DNA from: Planctomycetota bacterium
GTDB taxonomy: Bacteria; Planctomycetota; Phycisphaerae; Phycisphaerales; SM1A02
Assembly: GCA_022560875.1 (NCBI GenBank)
Contig: JADFSH010000011.1
Span: forward strand, 1-48,638
Reading direction: 5' to 3'
Length of the DNA stretch: 48,638 nt
A program made the position numbers and the translations under genes. Of the stretch, positions 9,404 to 16,702 are shown piece after piece (position 1 is the first letter of the stretch; the number at the start of each line of letters is the position of its first letter). The notes under the pieces are model-generated. The model was not told the DNA's origin. It saw nothing but the letters and a program-made list of their open reading frames with translations, and made no database searches.

Positions 9404-9865
9404 CTAGTGACATTTGACATCCCAGTCGTAAGGAATTTCGTTGTTGAAGGGATCAAGTCGGTCGCTACGGTTTGCGCTGGGGTCATGGGCATGGGTGCAG
9501 CAGTTGGCGATGATTGCATGGGGATCGCTCATACCCTTGAAGCCGTTCCAGAGTCCGGGGGGGATCTGCACCAGGGCGTAATGATCCGGGCCGAGAAACT
9601 GCTCCATGATCGCGCCGTGGGTGGGGGAATCCTGCCGATCATCATAGATGACGAGCTTGATCCGCCCGAACACACAGGCGTAGTTGAGGGTCATGTCACG
9701 ATGACGATGCCAGCCCTTGATAACGCCTCGGTAAATTGTGCTGAAGTAGATTTCGCCGAACTCGATGAAATGAGGGTCATCACGCCGCAGCATGTGCATG
9801 ATCGTGCCGCGCTCGTCGGGGATTCGTTTCAGGGGAATGACCTTGACGCCCTCGATTTCGCTCAT
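9404..9865 (-). CDS. RmlC-like cupin sugar 3,5-epimerase
   Basis: 153 residues, shorter than the ~180 of classical RmlC but with its cupin signatures: the start VKVIPLKRIPDERGTIMHML, GEIYFSTIYRGVIKGWHRH with the catalytic-type His, GRIKLVIYDDR, and a later PPGLWNGFKG. In RmlC the corresponding segments bind a 4-keto-6-deoxy nucleotide sugar and deprotonate C3/C5. The ATG 9865 overlaps the stop of the C-methyltransferase (ATGA). As the last gene of the rfbF-rfbG-methyltransferase run, it probably epimerises the CDP-linked 4-keto sugar, setting its final configuration. The TDP-rhamnose pathway is less likely, because no rmlA, rmlB or rmlD is here. Confidence 0.82.
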   Translation of the reverse strand: MSEIEGVKVIPLKRIPDERGTIMHMLRRDDPHFIEFGEIYFSTIYRGVIKGWHRHRDMTLNYACVFGRIKLVIYDDRQDSPTHGAIMEQFLGPDHYALVQIPPGLWNGFKGMSDPHAIIANCCTHAHDPSANRSDRLDPFNNEIPYDWDVKCH

Positions 9866-11037
9866 ACGACGCACCCCTCCGGGATGGGGATGATAAAGCG
9901 ACCGCCTTGCTCGACGTACGCGGCATTCCGTCGCGTGATTTCCTCGGCGATGTTCCATGGAAAGAGCACGCAGGCTTCGGGTTTGGCCTCGATGAGAAAC
10001 TCGGGGGCGACGACCCGTTGTCTTGTGCCCGGAAGATAGCGATTCTGCTTGTGAGGGCTGACATCGGCCACCCAGGGAATGCGGGTCTCATCGAGTCCGC
10101 AGTAATTGAGCATCACCACCGCCTTGGCCGCAGCTCCGTAGCCGCCGATGCTTTCGAACCGGTCAAGCTCGGCCAGCAGATGGGTGCGTATGCTCTGTAC
10201 GTTTGCGGCAAAGTTTGCATAGTACGAATCCCCGGTGAGGCCGAGTGCCTGTTCTTGTTCGCACATGTAGTTCGCCTGGTCTTCATCGCCTCCGTGGGCA
10301 ATGGTCACGTGCAGCGATCCGCCGTGAATGGAAATGGCTTCGACCCCGACGATCTTCAGATCGTGTCGGTGAAAGAGCCTTCGCAAGGCGGATACCGAAA
10401 AGTAGCACTGGTGTTCGTGATAGATGGTGTCGAACGCCCCGGATTCGATGAGGCTGACGACGTACGGCACCTCGATGTGGGCGAAGCCCTGCACTGCGAG
10501 CAGAACCTTGATGCCCGCGGCGATTTCGTTGGGATCGCCTGCGTGGGCGAGAACGTTATTGGCGAACATGACATCCGCCTCCCCCCAATCGGCCCTGATC
10601 TGCTGCGCGGTTTGCTCGTTGAAATACTCGCAGCGGGTGTTCACGCCTTTTTCATTCGCGTATCGGGCGATATTTTCCGCCGGATCGACCCCGAGCACCA
10701 TCGCGCCCAATTCGAGGGCATGACGGAGCAGGTAGCCGTCATTGGAAGCGATCTCAACCACTCGCTGACCGGGGCGGACATGTCGCTCAACGAGATTGCG
10801 GGCATGCTCGACCATCGTCTCCGATTGCGAACTGAAGTAGCAGTAGTCGCTGAACATGAGATCGGGCGGCGGGCTCTCCGTGAGTTGCACCAGCGAACAA
10901 TTGCGACAATAGACCGCCTTCAGGGGCCAGCGCGGACACTCATCGTCGGGGGCGTGGAGCAGATTATTCACCAGCGGCATCATTCCCAGGTCGATCACAT
11001 CGCCGAAGGATGTGCCGTCGCAGATGCGGCAGTTCAT
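9862..11037 (-). CDS. NDP-sugar C-methyltransferase (TylCIII/NovU type)
   Basis: 391 residues, close to the ~400 of this family, with all three parts in order. First is an N-terminal zinc-binding segment (MNCRICDG...YCRNCSLVQL). Next is a SAM-binding core (VVEIASNDGYLLRHALELG, LGVDPAENIA, FANNVLAH). Last is a C-terminal domain with IGGYGAAAKAVVMLNYCGL and ending in IPIPEG. The conserved YHEHQCYFS stretch, which carries the proposed catalytic His/Glu pair, is present. Enzymes of this type add a methyl to C3 of a 4-keto-6-deoxy nucleotide sugar, giving branched sugars such as mycarose, noviose or virenose. The start overlaps the rfbG 3' end by 74 bases and its stop overlaps the RmlC-like start, so the run is a single operon. 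Confidence 0.9.
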   Translation of the reverse strand: MNCRICDGTSFGDVIDLGMMPLVNNLLHAPDDECPRWPLKAVYCRNCSLVQLTESPPPDLMFSDYCYFSSQSETMVEHARNLVERHVRPGQRVVEIASNDGYLLRHALELGAMVLGVDPAENIARYANEKGVNTRCEYFNEQTAQQIRADWGEADVMFANNVLAHAGDPNEIAAGIKVLLAVQGFAHIEVPYVVSLIESGAFDTIYHEHQCYFSVSALRRLFHRHDLKIVGVEAISIHGGSLHVTIAHGGDEDQANYMCEQEQALGLTGDSYYANFAANVQSIRTHLLAELDRFESIGGYGAAAKAVVMLNYCGLDETRIPWVADVSPHKQNRYLPGTRQRVVAPEFLIEAKPEACVLFPWNIAEEITRRNAAYVEQGGRFIIPIPEGCVV

Positions 11038-12079
11038 GACACCACACCGGCGCTACGGCCTCCGGCTTGCATTCAATCTCCGCGGCGGATCGTGAGAGAT
11101 AGCCGCGATACCAGCCGACGGTTTCGCGGAGGGCTTCGTCGAGGTCGGTTTTCGCCACCCAGTCGAGCATGGACCGGGCTCTCGTCGAATCCAGATGCTG
11201 ATTTGATATTTCTCCCCGAGATGTATTTTCAATAACGGGTTTGAGATCCGTGCGTCCGGTGGCCTGCTGGATGCGATGCGTCATATCGAGCACGGAGATT
11301 GGATTTTCAGGGCTGAAATTGAAGGCTCGTTCCTGCTCGTGAATTGTTTCCGGCTCGTCCAGCCATTGTGCGATGGCGAGATAACCGGCGACGGCATCGT
11401 TGACAAAGAGATAGTCGCGCAGTGGCGTGCCGTCGGAGCGAATCACCGGCGATTGGCCGAAGATGAGCGATCGAATCGTCCCCGGCACAATGCGGGACCA
11501 GTTCAAATCGCCGGGGCCGAAGATGTTGCCGCAACGGGCAATGCCGATCGGCAGGCGATGGGCATGGAAATACGACTGGGCGATCAGGTCGGCGCAGCAT
11601 TTGGACACGTCATACGGGTTTTTCGCGGCCAGGGGCGTGCGCTCGGTGTAGGGAAGCGTCTCCGCCTCGCCATAGGCCTTGTCGCTGGAGGCGATCACGA
11701 TGCGGCGCAGAAAGCCTGCGCCGTGCAGGCGACAGGCTTCCAGCAGGTTGTAGGTTCCCCGGATGTTCGACTCGAACGTTCCCAACGGATCACGCTGGCC
11801 CGCTCCGACGAGGGCCTGCGCGCCGAGGTGAAACACCGTGTCGATGTCATGCTCAACGAGAGCGGTCCGGACGTGATCGAAGCATTCCAGCCGCCCCGAA
11901 ACGATTCGCACGCGCTTGATGTTGCCGGATGTCCATAGCGGTGATGATTCATCGTGGTCACGCACCAGGCAGGTGATGTTCGCCCCGAGCCTGAGAAGCT
12001 TGGAAACAAGGTTGGATCCGACCATGCCGGTCGCCCCGGTGACGAGTACCTGTGATTGCGTCCATGGTTGTTCAATCAT
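10964..12079 (-). CDS. rfbG: CDP-glucose 4,6-dehydratase
   Basis: 371 residues, an extended SDR: VLVTGATGMVGSNLV for NAD binding, VFHLGAQALVG, IVIASSDKAYG with the active-site Ser/Asp, and YDVSK carrying the catalytic Tyr/Lys. The stretch RCGNIFGPGDLNWSRIVPG is characteristic of CDP-glucose and GDP-mannose dehydratases. It follows rfbF with an 8-base overlap, which fixes CDP-glucose as the likely substrate and CDP-4-keto-6-deoxyglucose as product. The last ~25 residues (Arg/His/Cys-rich) run into the next gene in another frame and do not look like family sequence. Either a long natural overlap or a late frameshift has lengthened the tail. The enzyme identity is firm. Confidence 0.9.
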   Translation of the reverse strand: MIEQPWTQSQVLVTGATGMVGSNLVSKLLRLGANITCLVRDHDESSPLWTSGNIKRVRIVSGRLECFDHVRTALVEHDIDTVFHLGAQALVGAGQRDPLGTFESNIRGTYNLLEACRLHGAGFLRRIVIASSDKAYGEAETLPYTERTPLAAKNPYDVSKCCADLIAQSYFHAHRLPIGIARCGNIFGPGDLNWSRIVPGTIRSLIFGQSPVIRSDGTPLRDYLFVNDAVAGYLAIAQWLDEPETIHEQERAFNFSPENPISVLDMTHRIQQATGRTDLKPVIENTSRGEISNQHLDSTRARSMLDWVAKTDLDEALRETVGWYRGYLSRSAAEIECKPEAVAPVWCHELPHLRRHILRRCDRPGNDAAGE

Positions 12080-12917
12080 TGTCCCAGACCTTCCACGGCG
12101 CGTTGCCGCATTTCCACATGGCGTTGAGATTTCTCACATCGCGCAGGGTGTCCATCGGTTGCCAGAACCCTTCGTGCTTGTAGGCCATGAGATGACCATC
12201 CCGGGCCAACCGGGGGAGGGTATGGGTCTCAAACGATGTCTCATCGCCGTCGATATAGTCAAGCACCTGGGGTTCGAGTACGAAAAAGCCGCCGTTGATC
12301 CACTCATCGGGGGCTTCAGGTTTTTCGGCGAAGGTCGTCACGCGATCTCCATCCAGTTGGGCATGCCCGAACGAGGATGTGGACTTCACGGTGGTCATCG
12401 TCGCCAGGCACTTGTGAGACTTGTGAAATTCCAGCAGCTTCGTGATATCCACATCGGAAACGCCATCCCCATACGTCATAAAAAAAGTCCCTCCCCCGGA
12501 ATTAACCTTCCCGCCCCCGACGAGAGGGGATTTCAAGTGATTTTCAAGCTTTTTCAGTCTGCCCCCGGTCATTGTTTTCAGGCCTGTATCCACCAGGGAC
12601 AATTTCCAGGGCACTCTTGTATGGGGAACATACTCAACGGAGTCAGAGACATAATCAATGACGATGTCCGCAACCTGCTGGCGGTAATCGAGAAAGAACC
12701 GCTTGATGACATCTGCCTTGTAGCCGCAGGCAATCAGCATGTCGTTATATCCAAAGTGGCTGTAGGCCTTGAGAATGTGCCACAGGATGGGATGACCGCC
12801 GATCTGCACCATGGGCTTGGGCAGATCGTCGGTCTGCTCGGCCAGTCGAGTTCCGAATCCGCCGGCAAGGATGACCACTTTGCAGGGGTCGAGCTGACCG
12901 GAGGAAGGATGTTGCAT
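12072..12917 (-). CDS. rfbF: Glucose-1-phosphate cytidylyltransferase
   Basis: 281 residues. Typical sugar-nucleotidyltransferase start CKVVILAGGFGTRL with the pyrophosphorylase loop, then PKPMVQIGGHPILWHI, CGYKADVIKRFF, SLVDTGLKTMTGGRLKKL, FFMTYGDGVSDVDI, INGGFFVLEP and the diagnostic end GFWQPMDTLRD. It makes CDP-glucose from CTP and glucose-1-phosphate. ATG 12917 has AGGA eight bases upstream. Compared with the enzymes I know, there is an extra Gly/Ser-rich stretch of about 13 residues (around SPLVGGGKVNSGGG) between the helix after TGGRLKKL and the YGDGV strand, probably a surface loop. It is the first gene of the rfbF-rfbG-methyltransferase-epimerase run and divergent from the hldE-like gene. 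Confidence 0.93.
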   Translation of the reverse strand: MQHPSSGQLDPCKVVILAGGFGTRLAEQTDDLPKPMVQIGGHPILWHILKAYSHFGYNDMLIACGYKADVIKRFFLDYRQQVADIVIDYVSDSVEYVPHTRVPWKLSLVDTGLKTMTGGRLKKLENHLKSPLVGGGKVNSGGGTFFMTYGDGVSDVDITKLLEFHKSHKCLATMTTVKSTSSFGHAQLDGDRVTTFAEKPEAPDEWINGGFFVLEPQVLDYIDGDETSFETHTLPRLARDGHLMAYKHEGFWQPMDTLRDVRNLNAMWKCGNAPWKVWDND

Positions 12918-13122
12918 GGATGTTTCCTGTCGTGGACCAGATTCCAATAGCGTCGCTAACACCTCACCAACAGATGTGGTATGCGACTGGGACAAGAATC
13001 GGCGAAGCCGGCCCATGCGGCCCAAAAGTCAGCGAGAATCGCGCAGAATTTGCGCCATCAGGGTCGGTGAAACGACAAGTTGAAGCTCACGCCTTACCTT
13101 CAGACCGGCCGATGATTCATGC

Positions 13123-14748
13123 GTGAGTGAGTCCCCGAAGATCGTTTCCACTGAGGAAGCCTCAAAGCTTCTCCGGGCGGCACAAAAACGTGGCGAAGTG
13201 GTGGTGATGTGCCACGGGTGCTTCGATATCGTCCATCCCGGGCATATCCGGCATCTGCAACAGGCGGCGAAATTCGGTGACCGGCTCTTGGTGACCATCA
13301 CCCGTGACGTGGACCTGGCCAAGGGTGAATCGAGACCTCTCATTCCCCAGGAACTCCGGGCGGAAAGCTTGGCCGCACTCGATTGCGTGAGCTGGGTGGC
13401 GGTGAATCCCCGACCGACCGCGGCGGAACTGCTCGAGGAACTCAAGCCCGATGTCTACGTAAAGGGCCGGGAGTACGAGCACAACGAGGATCCTCGCTTC
13501 CATGAAGAAAAAGACATCGTCGAAAGAAACGGGGGGCGGGTGGTATTCACGTCCGGGGATGTCATCTTCAGTTCGTCGGCACTGATCGATGCCCTGGAGG
13601 AACGGGGCACTCCCTTTCAGGCGACCTTGCACAAGCTCATCGAGCAAGCTCAGATCACACCTCGCCGGATCGATCAACTGATCGCGTCATTTCAGGGCCG
13701 GCGAATTCTGGTGGTGGGCGAGACCATCAAGGACACCTATGTCATGTGCGACCGGCCGGATATGGCCAGTGAAGGTCCGCTGATGACCCTGCGCCCGATC
13801 GAATATCGCAGTTTCGACGGGGGAGCCGCGATCATCGCTCGGCATCTGGCGGCGATGGGGGCCAAGCCGACGTTGCTGACCGCGCTGCCCTGCTCACGCG
13901 ATGCCGAAGCCCTCAGGCAAAGGCTGGCCCTTGAGAATGTTGCCGTACGCTGGATCGAAGTTGATCGACCGATCATCGAAAAGCGGCGCTTCCTCGTGGG
14001 CACAACCAAAATGATGAAGCTCGATCTGGGCGAATGCCTGACCCTCGATGCATCGGATCAGCAGCATCTCATCGATCTGGCCTGTGAATCGGCCGAGTCA
14101 TGTGACGGGGCTATCATTGCCGATTTCGGCCAGGGATTATTCACCTCCACGATGCTGACCCGGTTGTGCAAGACCCTGCGCACCTATGTGAAAATCATGG
14201 CCGGAGATGTCAGTGGCCGGAGATCCAATCTTCTGGCCCTGCACGGAATGGATTTGCTCTGTCCGAGCGAAGTCGAAATGCGCGACGCCATGCACGACTA
14301 CGACGAAGGGCTTAGCTCCGTGGTCTGGCACATGATGCATCAAACCGGCGCGAAGGCGGCGATGGTGACGCTCGGAGATCAGGGTTTGATCACCTTTGAC
14401 CGGCGAGACCATTTGGATGAAGAATCCTCGGACTTCACGTCACGCCTGAAAGCCGAACATATTCCGGCCCTGACCTCGCATGCCGTGGATCAACTTGGAT
14501 GTGGCGATGCGCTGTTGGCGGCGGCGACCCTCACGTTGGTCAGCGGGGGCTCATTGGTTCTCGCCGGGGTGATGGGTAATATTGCCGCGTCAATCCAGGC
14601 CCGCAAACTCGGCAATGCGGTCATCGGCGCCGCGGATCTGCGTATTGGTGTCCGACGTCTGGTCAATTCGCAACTGATGTTTGAAACCGAACCCAAGGCG
14701 ATGTTGGTGAGTCACTCCCGTGATCAGCTATCTGCTGCCTACCCGTAA
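13123..14748 (+). CDS. HldE-like fused adenylyltransferase-heptose kinase, reversed domain order
   Basis: 541 residues in two parts. Residues ~25-165 are a nucleotidyltransferase of the RfaE2/HldE type (CHGCFDIVHPGHIRHLQ with the HxGH motif at 38-41, and a downstream ISS/SSS-type signature). Residues ~190-510 are a PfkB/ribokinase sugar kinase (RILVVGETIKDTYV, FDGGAAIIARHLAAMGA, and DQLGCGDALLAAAT with the catalytic Asp near 461). E. coli HldE has the kinase first and the nucleotidyltransferase second, so this is the opposite order. The likely products are heptose-1,7-bisphosphate and ADP-heptose or a similar NDP-sugar, for LPS or glycan. GTG is the only start that fits. It overlaps the next glycosyltransferase gene by 29 bases. 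The exact sugar is uncertain. Confidence 0.85.
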   Translation: MSESPKIVSTEEASKLLRAAQKRGEVVVMCHGCFDIVHPGHIRHLQQAAKFGDRLLVTITRDVDLAKGESRPLIPQELRAESLAALDCVSWVAVNPRPTAAELLEELKPDVYVKGREYEHNEDPRFHEEKDIVERNGGRVVFTSGDVIFSSSALIDALEERGTPFQATLHKLIEQAQITPRRIDQLIASFQGRRILVVGETIKDTYVMCDRPDMASEGPLMTLRPIEYRSFDGGAAIIARHLAAMGAKPTLLTALPCSRDAEALRQRLALENVAVRWIEVDRPIIEKRRFLVGTTKMMKLDLGECLTLDASDQQHLIDLACESAESCDGAIIADFGQGLFTSTMLTRLCKTLRTYVKIMAGDVSGRRSNLLALHGMDLLCPSEVEMRDAMHDYDEGLSSVVWHMMHQTGAKAAMVTLGDQGLITFDRRDHLDEESSDFTSRLKAEHIPALTSHAVDQLGCGDALLAAATLTLVSGGSLVLAGVMGNIAASIQARKLGNAVIGAADLRIGVRRLVNSQLMFETEPKAMLVSHSRDQLSAAYP

Positions 14749-15835
14749 TCGGCCCGAACCCCTGCGCGAAACCCTCGAAGCGCTGGGATGTCTGTCGGGC
14801 CGGCGACATCAGCAATTCGGCGGCGCTGAAGTCATCGTCGTGGACAACGATTCTTCGTCCCCGGCGATATGCCCGCAGAAACTTGCCAACGACTTTCCGG
14901 TGCGTCTGCTGCGACTCGAACACAATGCGGGGGCGGCAGGGCGAAATGCGGGGGCGGAAATCGCCGCCGGCAACTGGCTCGTCATGCTCGATGATGATTC
15001 GCACCTGTTGACTGACGATCATCTTGACGTGCTCGCCGAAGCTCCCGAGGATCTTCTTGCCATTGGCGCGGAAATCCTGCTCAATGACGATTCCCATGAG
15101 GCGGGGGGCCTGCCCGAAGTGATCATCGGCTGCGGGGCGGCGATACGAAAAGATGCCTTTCTCCAGGTCGGGGGATATGACGCTTCATTCGGGTTTTATG
15201 TCGAGGAATACGACCTTTGCGCCAAGCTCCTAACCTCCGGGGGGCGGGTGGGGCACGACCGGCGTTTTCGGGTTCGGCACCGGAAGGTGCCGGCGGGGCG
15301 GGATATGAATCTCATCATCGAGCGATTGGTGCGAAACAACGGGTGGGTCATTCAGCGCTACGCGCCGAAATCCATTCGGCAGCGGGAGCAGGATGAAATG
15401 CTTACGCGCTATGAGTGCATCGCGATCCGGGAGAATGCCGCGGATGGCTTCGCACTGGGAAGGGCGGAACTGCTCGAAACGCTGGACCGTCAACCGGATC
15501 GGGAGATGGATGCTGCGCTGTATGCGCGGTTCACGGGGGAGACTTCGGCAAGGGAATCATTCACCGGATGTGCCGCCATCTATCCGGGGGTAAACTTCGC
15601 GATGGTAGCGCAGGGCAAGAACGCTTCGGTTATTCGCCGCGTTCTGGTCGATCTCGGCGTTGAGTTGGTTGATGATGAGGATGCGGCGGAGGTTCTGGTG
15701 GTCGGAACCCTCTCCCCCGGGCCGGCTCTGGATGCCCTGAGACGATACGAATCGAAAGGTCGCCGGGTCATCAGTCCCGTGAGTATCACGCAGTCATTCG
15801 CGGACAATCTGACGACCGCAGCAAGCAAAGTGTGA
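14720..15835 (+). CDS. Family 2 glycosyltransferase with extra C-terminal domain
   Basis: 371 residues. GT-A glycosyltransferase: MISYLLPTRNRPEPLRETL, EVIVVDNDSSSP, LEHNAGAAGRNAGAEIAAG, the metal motif MLDDDSH, and IIGCGAAIRKDAF..GGYD..F..YVEEYDLC, which is typical of rhamnosyl- and mannosyltransferase-like GT2 enzymes. The last ~110 residues (NFAMVAQGKNASVIRRVLVD, EVLVVGTLSPGPALDALR) look like an alpha/beta domain not found in the basic enzyme. The GTG start lies inside the 3' end of the hldE-like gene (29-base overlap), so the two are coupled. Together they suggest transfer of a heptose or another sugar onto a surface glycan; this is inferred from context. Confidence 0.85.
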   Translation: MISYLLPTRNRPEPLRETLEALGCLSGRRHQQFGGAEVIVVDNDSSSPAICPQKLANDFPVRLLRLEHNAGAAGRNAGAEIAAGNWLVMLDDDSHLLTDDHLDVLAEAPEDLLAIGAEILLNDDSHEAGGLPEVIIGCGAAIRKDAFLQVGGYDASFGFYVEEYDLCAKLLTSGGRVGHDRRFRVRHRKVPAGRDMNLIIERLVRNNGWVIQRYAPKSIRQREQDEMLTRYECIAIRENAADGFALGRAELLETLDRQPDREMDAALYARFTGETSARESFTGCAAIYPGVNFAMVAQGKNASVIRRVLVDLGVELVDDEDAAEVLVVGTLSPGPALDALRRYESKGRRVISPVSITQSFADNLTTAASKV

Positions 15836-15883
15836 CTTTGAGTGCATTGAGGGGAGCGCGGTTAGGAAAACGGGAGAGTTCCA

Positions 15884-15889
15884 TATAAT
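15884..15889 (+). promoter_or_regulatory. Candidate -10 box (TATAAT)
   Basis: A perfect TATAAT about 58 bases before the ATG at 15948. The -35 region is weak (TTAGGA at 15862-15867, spacing 16). It would give the gene at 15948 its own promoter, separate from the glycan cluster. Confidence 0.35.
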
Positions 15890-15947
15890 CCGGTCAATTG
15901 GTCGCCAGCGGCGTGTCCCCCCCGCGACTACGAGGAACCATCCCGTC

Positions 15948-16538
15948 ATGACCGGAACCGAAACCGATCGGATTGCCTTTGAAGCAGCGCGGCTGTTTGC
16001 CAGCGGGAAGGTGGACTCGCTGCCCGTCGCCATTCGACAGGCGGTGGAGGCTCTGGGTTTGCATCAGACGCCCCCGCCCTCACCGGGACGAGTCCGTCAA
16101 CACCTGCAGGCCCGGTCGATGCAGGCGCTGGGCGATGTGGGATACCAAAAAGCGGTCGATGACTTTCTGAACATCGCGCAGGAAATCATGGCCCTCCTGG
16201 AAGCGTCGTTTGATGACCTGGAAACCTTCCTGGTGGGACGTGCGGCCAAAGGGTTTTGCGATGGCGGGACCACACTGCATATCCGGATGTACACGAAACA
16301 GTCGGTCGGCCTGATTGCCGCGCGTTTGGTCGAGGGCGGCTACGAGGAGCCGGAATTCCGCACGGCGGAAACGAGATTCGGGCGTCTTGATCGGATGCGT
16401 TTGAGTGAAGCGGGGGTCGAGATTGTGCTGACGCGTTGCAGGCCCGCGCTCCAGAAGCACGCCGGGGAGGATCTGTTTACCGGACGTCGTATTGACGCGC
16501 TCGATCTTGATTCGCTGAATCAGCGACTCGGGGGATGA
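15948..16538 (+). CDS. Unknown conserved-looking protein
   Basis: 196 residues, no family recognised. The N-terminus (about 1-80) is helical with several Gln/Arg-rich helices. The middle and end have a compact alpha/beta look: TFLVGRAAKGFCDGGTTLHIRMYTK, VGLIAARLVEGGYEEPEFR, ETRFGRLDRMRL, EIVLTRCRP and a C-terminal LFTGRRIDALDLDSL. A nucleotidyltransferase-like fold is possible, but I see no clear catalytic GS..D.D motif. There is no signal peptide or membrane segment, so it is probably cytoplasmic. It stands alone between the glycan cluster and the dockerin protein. Good reading-frame statistics and a plausible start context support it as a real gene. Confidence 0.65.
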   Translation: MTGTETDRIAFEAARLFASGKVDSLPVAIRQAVEALGLHQTPPPSPGRVRQHLQARSMQALGDVGYQKAVDDFLNIAQEIMALLEASFDDLETFLVGRAAKGFCDGGTTLHIRMYTKQSVGLIAARLVEGGYEEPEFRTAETRFGRLDRMRLSEAGVEIVLTRCRPALQKHAGEDLFTGRRIDALDLDSLNQRLGG

Positions 16539-16702
16539 CGCGTATTCCTCGCTCAGCTTATCGGGCCTGCGTCATGGATAAATGCGCAAAGCTTGACGGT
16601 TGATCAAAGCTCCCAGATGTGCTTCTCATCATATTCGTCATAACCCACACCCCGCCGGGGATCCTCCGTGTCATGATGTTCTAAATCGGAGGAATGGGAC
16701 AG

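Noticed and set aside
9907-11235. 442-codon plus-strand open frame
   Set aside because: It is antisense to the C-methyltransferase and rfbG, both of which carry clear motifs in the other direction.
11916-12950. 344-codon plus-strand open frame
   Set aside because: Antisense to rfbF; no protein-like motifs and no ribosome site.
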